The notes under the pieces are model-generated. The model was not told the DNA's origin. It did no database searches and saw only the letters and a list, made by a program, of their open reading frames with translations. A DNA stretch of 6,074 nt. Source: Bacteroidota bacterium (GTDB lineage: Bacteria; Bacteroidota; Bacteroidia; Flavobacteriales_D; Sanyastnellaceae). A program made the translations under genes and the position numbers. Below are positions 1-6,074 of this stretch, in pieces; position 1 is the first letter of the stretch; every line of letters begins with the position of its first letter. The stretch spans positions 1-6,074 of the forward strand of contig JAQCID010000073.1 in NCBI GenBank assembly GCA_027618855.1, in the 5' to 3' direction.

Positions 1-2136
1 AATATGGATCACAAGGGTGTCTATTCCTAAGAGTGCGCCACCAGACGTCACGGTTATTGAGAGTATGACGTCCTCTTGAAGCTCGGGCTCTTCCTCATCT
101 ATTGCGGAAAATGTAAACGTTTGAGAATTTAGAAGGCCCATGTCAAAGTTAAAGTTGAGAGGGAAAACGTCTGGGTAATCTGAGCCTATGGTGGCGTCGC
201 CACCCACGATGCTTACTTCCACAGTAGCATCTTCAAGTGGATACAATGGAGACATTGATACCGTAATGCCCCCGCCCTCACTTACATATAATTCTGGAGC
301 GTCAAAGCCGATTGTCATTGTACCTAATCCGCCACATGTTGCGGAATGTGACCCGAGGAAATCAAATGTGTCTTGGGGGTAGCTGTCCCACTGCGTCATT
401 CCCTCCTCCCAATCAACAACTCCATGACCTATGTTGGGTTTTCTTACCAGCGTATGCTCCGCCATAGAGCCTCCTGATGTGACGGTAAAGGGGTCGCCTG
501 GATCTTGCCCTACAACGCCCATAACGTCTAAGGGTTCACCATTTTTGAACAACACAAGGGCGTCATTTCCGTTAAACCACGTGATTTGACTTGTGATGTC
601 TGAAAGGTTTTGAAGCGCAGGAGTGGCTTGGCTGTTTCCTACAACGTAAACTCCCCCAGGAAGAATCTCACCTTGAAGATCTAGTGTTTGGTTTGCTTCA
701 GTCGCGCCGTTGTTGTAAAGCTCCAGGTGGTATACCGAAAGGTTTATTGTGACGGGTGATGGGTTGTGGATCTCTATTGCTTTGTTGTGACTGTCACCCT
801 CAATGTACTCGGAGATGATTAAATCATCACAAAGTCCCGCTTCACCACATTCTAAAATACTTACAAAAAGCGAAGATGCCCCAACGCTGTCGCATTCTAA
901 AGCGGAGACGTTTTGAATAAATGCTCCAGGCAAAACACTCGCTTGATCTAGCTCCCCTTGGGTGCTGATGCCCCAAACATGATAATCATTGACCCCCAGC
1001 GGACCAAAGTCAAAATACGGCTGTGCGACTGTTGTAATAATGGTGTCGTCCGTGGTACAGATGGCAAACAGGAAGTCGTCCTCAACAGCCTCAGAAAAAT
1101 ACCCAAATGGGACGAGTGCTCCGTCTGGTGTAAGACAGGCCAACACCTCTTCTGAGCCACTTGCATCCAGCATCGTCCCGCCATCACAGGCTGGAAACTC
1201 ACATGTAATGCAGAAAATAGAATATGGAACAAGGCTCTGTGAGAGACAGTCGGGACCAGTAAGTCCTGAAATATGCATCCCTACCTCTAAAGAGGCCTCG
1301 TCTATCGGTGAGTCGTGAGAAACGGCGATTACATCAAATGCTCCGTCTCCCAAATCTTGAAAATTAATGGCCGACCCTGAGGCTGATCCATGAATAATAC
1401 CATCCGCAGGGTTAATGATAAATAAGGTTAGTAAGGCGGAAAGCGCATCGGTGTCGTGCGTAAATGTTGCGATGGCTGGCCCTTGGTCTGTACAAAGCGT
1501 GTCGTTCGCTAAATTTGTAAGCTCTAGCATACCGCCATCACAGGACAAAACATTTGTAATCCCCATTGATGGAGCTTGAAGAGCGTACGAAGCTAAATCG
1601 AATGGATCGCCTCCGTTTGGGAGTCTTGAAAGAGAGTGCCCCATTGGGTTTTCTTCTGTTCCTTCATATAACAATCCCGAACCGCTAGGCATAATTGCTT
1701 GGATAAGAATGGCTGCCTGAGGGTGTGTGGGAGATGTGTTTCCATAAACAAGTGCATCAACGATCTCATCTGTTGGAGGTGTTGCGCCGACAGTCAACAT
1801 GCTTATATCTAGCTCATAAATTGCGACAGCAGCGATTGTCGTATTTAGCGCCAGTTCTATTAACAAAAAACCCTCCGAATCCAAAGACTGATCCTCAAGA
1901 GAGACCGCATCATAAACCTCTACTCCGTATGCACCACCTCCAAGAAAAACCGACTTAATCATTGCAAGAGTGTGGCCCTCCAAACCTGTGTTTGGCTGTC
2001 CATAAAGCTCAACAAACTGAGAACCTTCAGATGTTAGGGCATCTATTTCGTTGATTACGACACCCTGACAAAATGGGGAGACTGATACAACAAGGAAGAG
2101 CATAAAAACGGATAAAAAATGGCGGAGAACTATCAT
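1..2136 (-). CDS. Secreted multidomain protein with two lamin-tail domains and a Calx-beta domain (C terminus beyond the window)
   Basis: The frame is open from an ATG at 2136 to base 1 without a stop (712 codons), so the 3' end is missing. Residues 1-24 form a signal peptide: a basic start (MIVLRHF), a hydrophobic core (LSVFMLFLVVSVS) and probable cleavage near SPFCQG. There is no good lipobox before C23. Residues about 26-194 resemble a lamin-tail domain (VVINEIDA at 26-33, FVELYG at 41-46). Residues 199-312 and 317-430 are two diverged copies of one Cys-containing domain. Residues 438-600 are a clearer lamin-tail domain (LIISEYIEG, AIEIHNPS, LPGGVYVVGNS, NGNDALVLFKNG, DVMGVVG). Residues 612-712 match a Calx-beta pattern (GSDY at 651-654, acidic EEEPELQED at 681-689). 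Lamin-tail and Calx-beta modules are typical of extracellular adhesins, nucleases and surface proteins in Bacteroidota; no catalytic domain is visible here. A type IX secretion tail could lie in the missing C terminus, but this cannot be seen. The ATG has no SD sequence, only A-rich upstream bases (AAACGAAATACA), which is normal in this phylum. The protein, its frame and its export are well supported; its role is unknown. Confidence 0.9.
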   Translation of the reverse strand, partial: MIVLRHFLSVFMLFLVVSVSPFCQGVVINEIDALTSEGSQFVELYGQPNTGLEGHTLAMIKSVFLGGGAYGVEVYDAVSLEDQSLDSEGFLLIELALNTTIAAVAIYELDISMLTVGATPPTDEIVDALVYGNTSPTHPQAAILIQAIMPSGSGLLYEGTEENPMGHSLSRLPNGGDPFDLASYALQAPSMGITNVLSCDGGMLELTNLANDTLCTDQGPAIATFTHDTDALSALLTLFIINPADGIIHGSASGSAINFQDLGDGAFDVIAVSHDSPIDEASLEVGMHISGLTGPDCLSQSLVPYSIFCITCEFPACDGGTMLDASGSEEVLACLTPDGALVPFGYFSEAVEDDFLFAICTTDDTIITTVAQPYFDFGPLGVNDYHVWGISTQGELDQASVLPGAFIQNVSALECDSVGASSLFVSILECGEAGLCDDLIISEYIEGDSHNKAIEIHNPSPVTINLSVYHLELYNNGATEANQTLDLQGEILPGGVYVVGNSQATPALQNLSDITSQITWFNGNDALVLFKNGEPLDVMGVVGQDPGDPFTVTSGGSMAEHTLVRKPNIGHGVVDWEEGMTQWDSYPQDTFDFLGSHSATCGGLGTMTIGFDAPELYVSEGGGITVSMSPLYPLEDATVEVSIVGGDATIGSDYPDVFPLNFNFDMGLLNSQTFTFSAIDEEEPELQEDVILSITVTSGGALLGIDTLVIHI
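847..1542 (-). repeat. Tandem duplication of a ~115-residue Cys-containing domain inside the secreted protein
   Basis: Copy A covers residues 199-312 (DNA 1201-1542) and copy B residues 317-430 (DNA 847-1188). Each begins CDGG. Each then shows, in order, a strand with LF and an isoleucine (LTLFIINPADGII against FLFAICTTDDTII), an aromatic-Asp/Gln-Leu-Gly stretch (INFQDLG against FDFGPLG), a strand ending in a V..S or VWGIS segment, a D.AS...G..I segment, and a closing C-S....(V/I)..I..C motif. The copies are diverged at the protein level and share only short DNA identity, such as CCGCCATCACAGG at both starts, so the duplication is old. The pattern resembles Cys-rich repeats I have seen next to lamin-tail domains in Bacteroidota surface proteins; I cannot name the family. 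Confidence 0.7.
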
Positions 2137-2162
2137 TGTATTTCGTTTAGGGACAGAGAGCC

Positions 2163-2176
2163 AAGATACGTATCTT
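2163..2176. promoter_or_regulatory. Perfect 14-base palindrome in the divergent intergenic region (possible operator)
   Basis: AAGATACGTATCTT is identical to its own reverse complement, centred between 2169 and 2170, and sits in the 53-base gap between the two divergent genes. It overlaps the candidate minus-strand -7 element and lies just upstream of the SD-like sequence of the plus-strand gene, so a dimeric regulator bound here could affect both genes. With no spacer between the arms it is more likely a protein-binding site than an RNA hairpin. No regulator is encoded in the window and no second copy was noticed. Confidence 0.4.
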
Positions 2177-2177
2177 T

Positions 2178-2182
2178 AAGGG
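2178..2182 (+). promoter_or_regulatory. SD-like ribosome binding site of the DUF4175-like gene
   Basis: AAGGG ends 7 bases before the ATG at 2190, a normal spacing, and supports that start. It is the only recognisable SD-like sequence before a start codon in the window; the other three genes lack one. Confidence 0.4.
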
Positions 2183-2189
2183 TCCCAAG

Positions 2190-5100
2190 ATGACTTATCT
2201 ATCTCTCATAAAAAAACTAGACGCGTTTGTACGGAAATACTACCGCAACAAAGCAATTAGAGGCTTATTAATCGCTACGGCATTATTAACGGCTGGTTTT
2301 TTAATTTTTACCCTGGCAGAGTATTTCGGAAGGTTTGGGATTCTCGGTCGCACAATCCTTTTTTGGTCATTTACTGCGTCTGTTGTCGGTGTCGTTGTGG
2401 GGATGGTCGCTGTTCCATTGTTAAAGCTCATGAGGTTAGGCAAAATAATAAGCCATGAAGAAGCGAGCGCAATCGTGGGCAATCACTTTCCCGAGGTAAA
2501 GGACAAGCTTCTTAACACCCTTCAGCTTCAGAGACAGGTGGATGGAAGGCCAGATACAGGAGGGACGAATGTTGCGCTTCTTCTTGCAAGCATAGACCAA
2601 AGAACCGCAGAGCTGGGGCCTGTTTCTTTCACAAACGCGATCGATTTAAGAGAAAATGCGAAATATCTGAAGTATGCGATAGGGCCTGTTGTGATTCTTG
2701 TCGCGGTTTTGCTTTGGAGACCCGGTGTTGTTTCTGAACCTGCTGAGAGGTTAATACAGCACCGCACATCATTTGTTCCCCCAGCACCATTTAGGTTTGA
2801 ACTTGTTTCCACACCTCTGAAAGCCCCTGTGGGAGATCGGTTTGATTTTTTAATAAGGGTCGTTGGAAACACAATTCCTTCCTCCGTTTTTCTAGAAGAA
2901 GAAGGAAACCGATACAGGATGGAGCGTATTCAAAGCGATGTGTTTCGATATGCTTTCAATGCGTTAAGATCTGATGTGACATTTCATTGTTCTGCAAATG
3001 GGTGGAACTCTCCCGATTATACACTTCTTGCGCTTCCGGTCCCTACGGTCACCGAATTTTCTATTGTTGCCTCACCCCCCTCCTACACCGGTCTTGATGT
3101 CATCACCCAAAACAACCACGGCGACCTTCTCCTCCCAGAAGGAACGAGTATAAAGTGGGAATGTCGGGTGAAAGATGCGGACCGTTTGCGGGTTCGAGTG
3201 GGAGACTCTTTGCTTGTCTCTGAAAATGTTACTGGTCGGATCTATTCCTCAACTTGGGGTGCGTCATCGACTCTGCCTTACTGGTTTATCCCTGAAAATG
3301 ACGTACTTGGTGCCGTTGACTCAATGCGGTTCTCATTGCGGGTGGTTGCTGATCGGAGACCTGACATTCGCGTGGTTGAGGTAGAAGATAGCGTCGTGAG
3401 AAAACTGAGATATTTTTCTGGAGGAGTCAGTGATGATTATGGATTTTCTAAACTTGCTTTTGCGGTAAAAAAGGTGGGAGAGAAAGATGTGGTGTATACC
3501 ATGCTAGATAGACCTTCGGGGAAATCCGATGAGTTCTATTTCACTTGGGAAATGATGTCTCTTGATTTGACCGCAGGCGATGCCGTAGAGTATTGGATGG
3601 AGGTCTGGGACAATGATGGAGTAAATGGTGCAAAATCTTCAAAAACCACGACCAAAGTGTTCTCTGCACCTACCGAAGGGGAGTTGTTGGAGGAGCGGGA
3701 CGAGGCAAACGAAGAAATAGAGGCGTCAATTGAAGATGCCATTGAAAAAGCGGATGAGTTGCGCAAAGAAATGGAGGCCTTTCAAGAAAGGCTCCGTGAG
3801 GAGCGAGAGATGGATTGGCAAGACAAAAGAGCCCTTGAGGAATTGCTTGAAAAGCAAGAAGAGCTGAAGGAAACCATAGAGAAGGTTCGAAAGGAAAATG
3901 AAAAGAAGAATGACCGTTTAAATGAGTTTTCTCCCCAGGAGGAGCGAATTATGGAAAAGCAGGATGAGTTACAAAAGCTTATTGACGAGGTGATGTCGGA
4001 CGAGCTCCGGGAGCTCTATGAAAAAATGCAGGAGCTCATGGATGACATGAATCCCGAGGAGATTCAGGAGCAACTAGACAAGATGGATGTCGGACAGGAC
4101 GCCATGGAAAAGGAGCTTGACCGTGCTTTAGAGCAGTTTAAACAACTGGAGTGGGAGGTTAAAATGGAAGAGGCCATTAATGAGATTAAGAAGTTGGCTG
4201 AAGCCCAAAAAGAGCTTGCTGAAAAAACCGAAAAAGAGGAGGCTTCAAGCGAAGAGCTCAAGCAAGAGCAAGACAGTTTAAATACGGCGTTTGAAGAAAT
4301 TCAAAAAAAGCTTGATAAGCTAGAGCAAGACAATGAAGCTCTTGAGAATCCAAACCCGATGCTCGACAGTGAAAGCGAGGAAAAATCAATTCAAGAAGAA
4401 CAAAAGGAGAGCTCGGAGGAGTTGAGTAAGGGAAAGGAAAAAAAGGCGGCTGAAAAACAAAAAAGTGCCGCCGAAAAAATGGAGGAGTTGGCGCAGAGAA
4501 TGGAGAACATGCAAATGGAATCCGAAGCTGAAGATGAAGAAGAGGATATGGACGCTTTAAGAGCCTTGCTAGAGAACATTGTCAACCTGTCGTTTGAAGA
4601 GGAGGATTTGATGGCGGAGCTTCGTAAAACTGAAAACCAAGATCCCAGATACGTTATTCATGGGCAGACTCAGAGGTCGCTTAAAGACGAGGCAAAGATG
4701 GTTGCTGACTCGCTTTTCGCTCTCTCGTTAAGGGTAAGTCAGCTTGCTGGTGGTGTCAATCGAGAAATCGGGCTTGTAAATCATCACATGGAGAAGGCTT
4801 TGGGTGGGTTTGGTGACAGGGTAACTGCGGAAATCACCATGAATCAACAGTATGTGATGACCTCCTTTAACAATTTGGCGTTGCTGCTGGATGAGGCATT
4901 GCAGCAAATGCAAAATAAGCAAGAATGTAAAAATCCCGGTTCAGGAAACTGTAACAAGCCCGGTGGATCTGGGTCTAAACCCTCCCCAAAAGCGGGTGAC
5001 ATGAAGAAGATGCAGGAGGCGCTTGGTAAAAAACTTGAGGGTCTGAAGAAGAAGATGGGTGAGGATGCAAACAAAGGGGAGTCAGGTAAAAAAGGAGGGG

Positions 5101-5534
5101 GGATAAGTCGTGAATTGGCTGAGATGGCAGCCCAACAGGGTGCACTTAGGGAAATGGCAAAAAAGATGGCGCAAGAGCTTAACGAAGACGGGTCTGGCGA
5201 TGGGGGTGAGATGAAAAAGATTGCCGATGAAATGGAGGAGCTTGAAAGAGATCTTATCAATAGAAATGTGGATATCTCTACCCTGGAAAGACAGCGCGAC
5301 ATCTTATCTCGGCTCCTTGAAGCGGAGGAAGCTGAAAGGTTGCGGGGAGAAAAAGATGAGCGTAAATCACGCAGTGGAGACCAGGGGTTACACCCTGAGC
5401 CCCCTCAAATGATTGATTACCAGAGATATAAGGCGAATGAGCTTGAATTGTTACGAACAGTTCCCGCTGATTTAGTTCCTTATTATCGTGACAGAGTAAA
5501 CGAATATTTTAATACTTTAGACGACAAGCAATAA
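2190..5534 (+). CDS. DUF4175-like large membrane-anchored coiled-coil protein
   Basis: This 1114-residue protein has a basic N terminus (KK, RK, YYRNK within residues 8-24) and three predicted membrane segments at about 24-46, 55-80 and 162-178. By the positive-inside rule the N terminus is cytoplasmic and everything after residue 180 is periplasmic. Residues 195-490 look beta-rich and Ig-like, with SDDYGFSKL at 414-422 and VEYWMEVWDNDGVNG at 466-480. Residues 497-790 are an almost unbroken, highly charged coiled coil rich in E, K, Q and M. Residues 800-910 are a less charged helical segment. A Gly/Pro/Ser linker with C913 and C921 follows (910-936), then a second helical part. A segment near the end, RQRDILSRLLEAEEAERLRGEKDERKS in two halves (1035-1048 and 1049-1060), resembles the C-terminal signature of Bacteroidota DUF4175 proteins. 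Length and layout fit that family, whose function is unknown; a structural or scaffolding role at the inner membrane is inference. No enzymatic motif is visible. It leads a probable operon, ending 12 bases before the ATP-binding protein. The ATG at 2190 is supported by AAGGG 7 bases upstream. Confidence 0.85.
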   Translation: MTYLSLIKKLDAFVRKYYRNKAIRGLLIATALLTAGFLIFTLAEYFGRFGILGRTILFWSFTASVVGVVVGMVAVPLLKLMRLGKIISHEEASAIVGNHFPEVKDKLLNTLQLQRQVDGRPDTGGTNVALLLASIDQRTAELGPVSFTNAIDLRENAKYLKYAIGPVVILVAVLLWRPGVVSEPAERLIQHRTSFVPPAPFRFELVSTPLKAPVGDRFDFLIRVVGNTIPSSVFLEEEGNRYRMERIQSDVFRYAFNALRSDVTFHCSANGWNSPDYTLLALPVPTVTEFSIVASPPSYTGLDVITQNNHGDLLLPEGTSIKWECRVKDADRLRVRVGDSLLVSENVTGRIYSSTWGASSTLPYWFIPENDVLGAVDSMRFSLRVVADRRPDIRVVEVEDSVVRKLRYFSGGVSDDYGFSKLAFAVKKVGEKDVVYTMLDRPSGKSDEFYFTWEMMSLDLTAGDAVEYWMEVWDNDGVNGAKSSKTTTKVFSAPTEGELLEERDEANEEIEASIEDAIEKADELRKEMEAFQERLREEREMDWQDKRALEELLEKQEELKETIEKVRKENEKKNDRLNEFSPQEERIMEKQDELQKLIDEVMSDELRELYEKMQELMDDMNPEEIQEQLDKMDVGQDAMEKELDRALEQFKQLEWEVKMEEAINEIKKLAEAQKELAEKTEKEEASSEELKQEQDSLNTAFEEIQKKLDKLEQDNEALENPNPMLDSESEEKSIQEEQKESSEELSKGKEKKAAEKQKSAAEKMEELAQRMENMQMESEAEDEEEDMDALRALLENIVNLSFEEEDLMAELRKTENQDPRYVIHGQTQRSLKDEAKMVADSLFALSLRVSQLAGGVNREIGLVNHHMEKALGGFGDRVTAEITMNQQYVMTSFNNLALLLDEALQQMQNKQECKNPGSGNCNKPGGSGSKPSPKAGDMKKMQEALGKKLEGLKKKMGEDANKGESGKKGGGISRELAEMAAQQGALREMAKKMAQELNEDGSGDGGEMKKIADEMEELERDLINRNVDISTLERQRDILSRLLEAEEAERLRGEKDERKSRSGDQGLHPEPPQMIDYQRYKANELELLRTVPADLVPYYRDRVNEYFNTLDDKQ

Positions 5535-5546
5535 GTCTATACGATC

Positions 5547-5960
5547 ATGACCGCCACCATGCAAGAATTACGCTTCCCCTCGAAGCCAGAAAATATCGCC
5601 ATCGTTGAACGTCTTATTGACGAAATCTGTGAGAAGCACCGCATGCTTAATGAGCATTATGGCGACGTGCTTATTGCAATGACTGAGGCGGTAAATAACG
5701 CAATCGTTCACGGCAACAGGCTTGATGTAAACAAGAGTGTTTTGGTTGAATATAGCGTGAGGGACAAGGACCTGTTTTTTCGGGTTGTGGATGAGGGGCC
5801 TGGCTTTGATTACGAAAACCTTCCTGACCCTACAGCTCCTGAAAACATCGAGCGACCAAACGGAAGAGGTGTCTTTCTCATGAGAAACTTGGCAGACGAA
5901 TGTGGGTTCGAAGATGATGGCCGAATCGTTGAGTTAAAATTCACGGGGGTTTTTGGATAG
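5547..5960 (+). CDS. RsbW/SpoIIAB-like ATP-binding protein (GHKL anti-sigma/serine kinase type)
   Basis: This complete 137-residue cytoplasmic protein is the usual length for stand-alone HATPase_c_2 proteins. It shows the three ATP-binding boxes of the GHKL fold: the N box TEAVNNAIVHGN (46-57, with E47 and N51 at the positions of the catalytic Glu and Mg-binding Asn of SpoIIAB), the G1 box DEGPGF (82-87) and the G2 box NGRGVFLMRNLAD (105-117). There is no His-phosphoacceptor or sensor domain, so it is not a two-component kinase. Family members bind a sigma factor or phosphorylate an anti-anti-sigma protein (STAS domain) on Ser/Thr; neither partner is encoded in the window, so its target is unknown. 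It lies 12 bases after the DUF4175-like gene and 21 bases before ybeY, probably in one transcript. No SD sequence is visible. M5 (5559) is an alternative start: homologues as I recall them begin only a few residues before the RFPS segment, so the true N terminus could be four residues shorter. Confidence 0.88.
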   Translation: MTATMQELRFPSKPENIAIVERLIDEICEKHRMLNEHYGDVLIAMTEAVNNAIVHGNRLDVNKSVLVEYSVRDKDLFFRVVDEGPGFDYENLPDPTAPENIERPNGRGVFLMRNLADECGFEDDGRIVELKFTGVFG

Positions 5961-5981
5961 CCCCTACCCTACTGTTGAGCT

Positions 5982-6074
5982 ATGATTCACTTTAATGAAT
6001 CCGACATTCCGTGCCGAGTAAAGAGTCGTTTGGCCGTGAAGTCCTGGTTAAAACAAATCATTGAATCTCGCAAC
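5982..6074 (+). CDS. ybeY: Endoribonuclease YbeY, N-terminal fragment (cut by the window edge)
   Basis: The first 31 codons of a gene run off the right edge in frame. The start MIHFNESDIPCRVKSR followed by KSWLKQIIESRN has the pattern of Bacteroidota YbeY N termini (MI-F---, a hydrophobic/charged stretch, then W[IL]--[VI]I). YbeY is a small zinc-dependent endoribonuclease, usually about 140-150 residues here, acting in 16S rRNA 3'-end maturation and ribosome quality control in the cytoplasm. Its metal-binding H-x3-H-x5-H motif would lie downstream, outside the window, so the call rests on the N terminus and on the gene order. In Bacteroidota this gene often follows the small ATP-binding protein and precedes mnmG. 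The 21-base gap from the preceding stop has no SD sequence and no terminator. Confidence 0.72.
   Translation, partial: MIHFNESDIPCRVKSRLAVKSWLKQIIESRN

Larger units (their letters stand above)
2161..2188 (-). promoter_or_regulatory. Candidate Bacteroidota-type promoter for the minus-strand secreted protein
   Basis: Read on the minus strand, TTG (2188-2186) is followed after 17 bases by TATCTTGG (2168-2161), which matches five of the six fixed positions of the Bacteroidota -7 consensus TAnnTTTG. Transcription would begin around 2155, giving a leader of about 20 bases before the ATG at 2136. The -33 part lies at the very start of the divergent plus-strand gene. The match is imperfect and such short motifs occur by chance, so this is only a candidate. 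Confidence 0.3.

Noticed and set aside
948..1232. Minus-strand open frame of 94 codons in a different frame from the large gene
   Set aside because: It is embedded in the secreted-protein gene and overlaps its duplicated domain; the translation has no recognisable features.
188..1958. Short plus-strand open frames at 188-382, 958-1155, 989-1318 and 1725-1958
   Set aside because: All lie opposite the continuous 712-codon minus-strand frame, which has a signal peptide and recognisable domains; their own translations show no domain or sensible composition.
2171..2178. TATCTTTA as a plus-strand -7 promoter element for the DUF4175-like gene
   Set aside because: It fits the Bacteroidota consensus fairly well but overlaps the SD-like AAGGG and would leave a leader of only about five bases; no TTG lies at the right distance upstream.
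4002..4016. Inverted-repeat-like GAGCTCCGGGAGCTC inside the DUF4175-like gene
   Set aside because: It is two copies of GAGCTC encoding the repeated Glu-Leu of the coiled coil (ELREL); it is a product of coding repetition and not a regulatory site.
4844..5302. 152-codon minus-strand frame rich in Ser and Phe, with similar antisense frames at 4064-4261 and 4391-4585
   Set aside because: These are antisense shadows of the Glu/Lys/Met-rich coiled coil, whose codons read as Ser/Phe/Leu on the other strand; no start context or domain supports them.
5550..5561. Kozak-like GCCACCATG at the second Met of the ATP-binding protein
   Set aside because: The surrounding genes are clearly bacterial; the resemblance to a eukaryotic start context is a coincidence.
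5945..5964. GGGG...CCCC pairing around the stop codon of the ATP-binding protein, considered as a terminator
   Set aside because: The stem is only four pairs, has no following T-run and lies 18 bases before the ybeY start, so it would not end transcription.

Overview
The window looks like chromosomal DNA of a member of the Bacteroidota, probably a free-living or marine Flavobacteriia/Cryomorphaceae-like lineage. Three things point there: a very large DUF4175-type membrane/coiled-coil protein followed by a small RsbW-like ATPase and then YbeY, an order I know from Bacteroidota genomes; a huge secreted lamin-tail/Calx-beta protein of the kind common in that phylum; and poor Shine-Dalgarno sequences. 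Placement below phylum is a guess.

Left third (1-2136, minus strand): one continuous reading frame of 712 codons that starts at 2136 and runs off the left edge with no stop. It encodes a signal peptide, a lamin-tail-like domain, two tandem copies of a Cys-containing domain of about 115 residues, a second lamin-tail domain and the start of a Calx-beta-type domain. It is a secreted or cell-surface protein of unknown specific role; its C terminus lies outside the window.

Divergent intergenic region (2137-2189): 53 bases between two genes that point away from each other. It contains a perfect 14-base palindrome (2163-2176), a candidate Bacteroidota-type promoter for the minus-strand gene and an SD-like AAGGG before the plus-strand gene.

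Right two thirds (2190-6074, plus strand): three tightly spaced genes that are probably one operon. These are a 1114-residue DUF4175-like protein (three N-terminal membrane segments, a beta-rich domain, a long charged coiled coil), a 137-residue GHKL ATP-binding protein of the anti-sigma/serine-kinase type (12-base gap), and the first 31 codons of ybeY (21-base gap), cut by the right edge. YbeY is an rRNA-maturation endoribonuclease. How the membrane protein and the ATPase relate to it is not known; the arrangement suggests co-expression more than a shared biochemical step. I see no RNA gene, mobile element, CRISPR array or convincing terminator.
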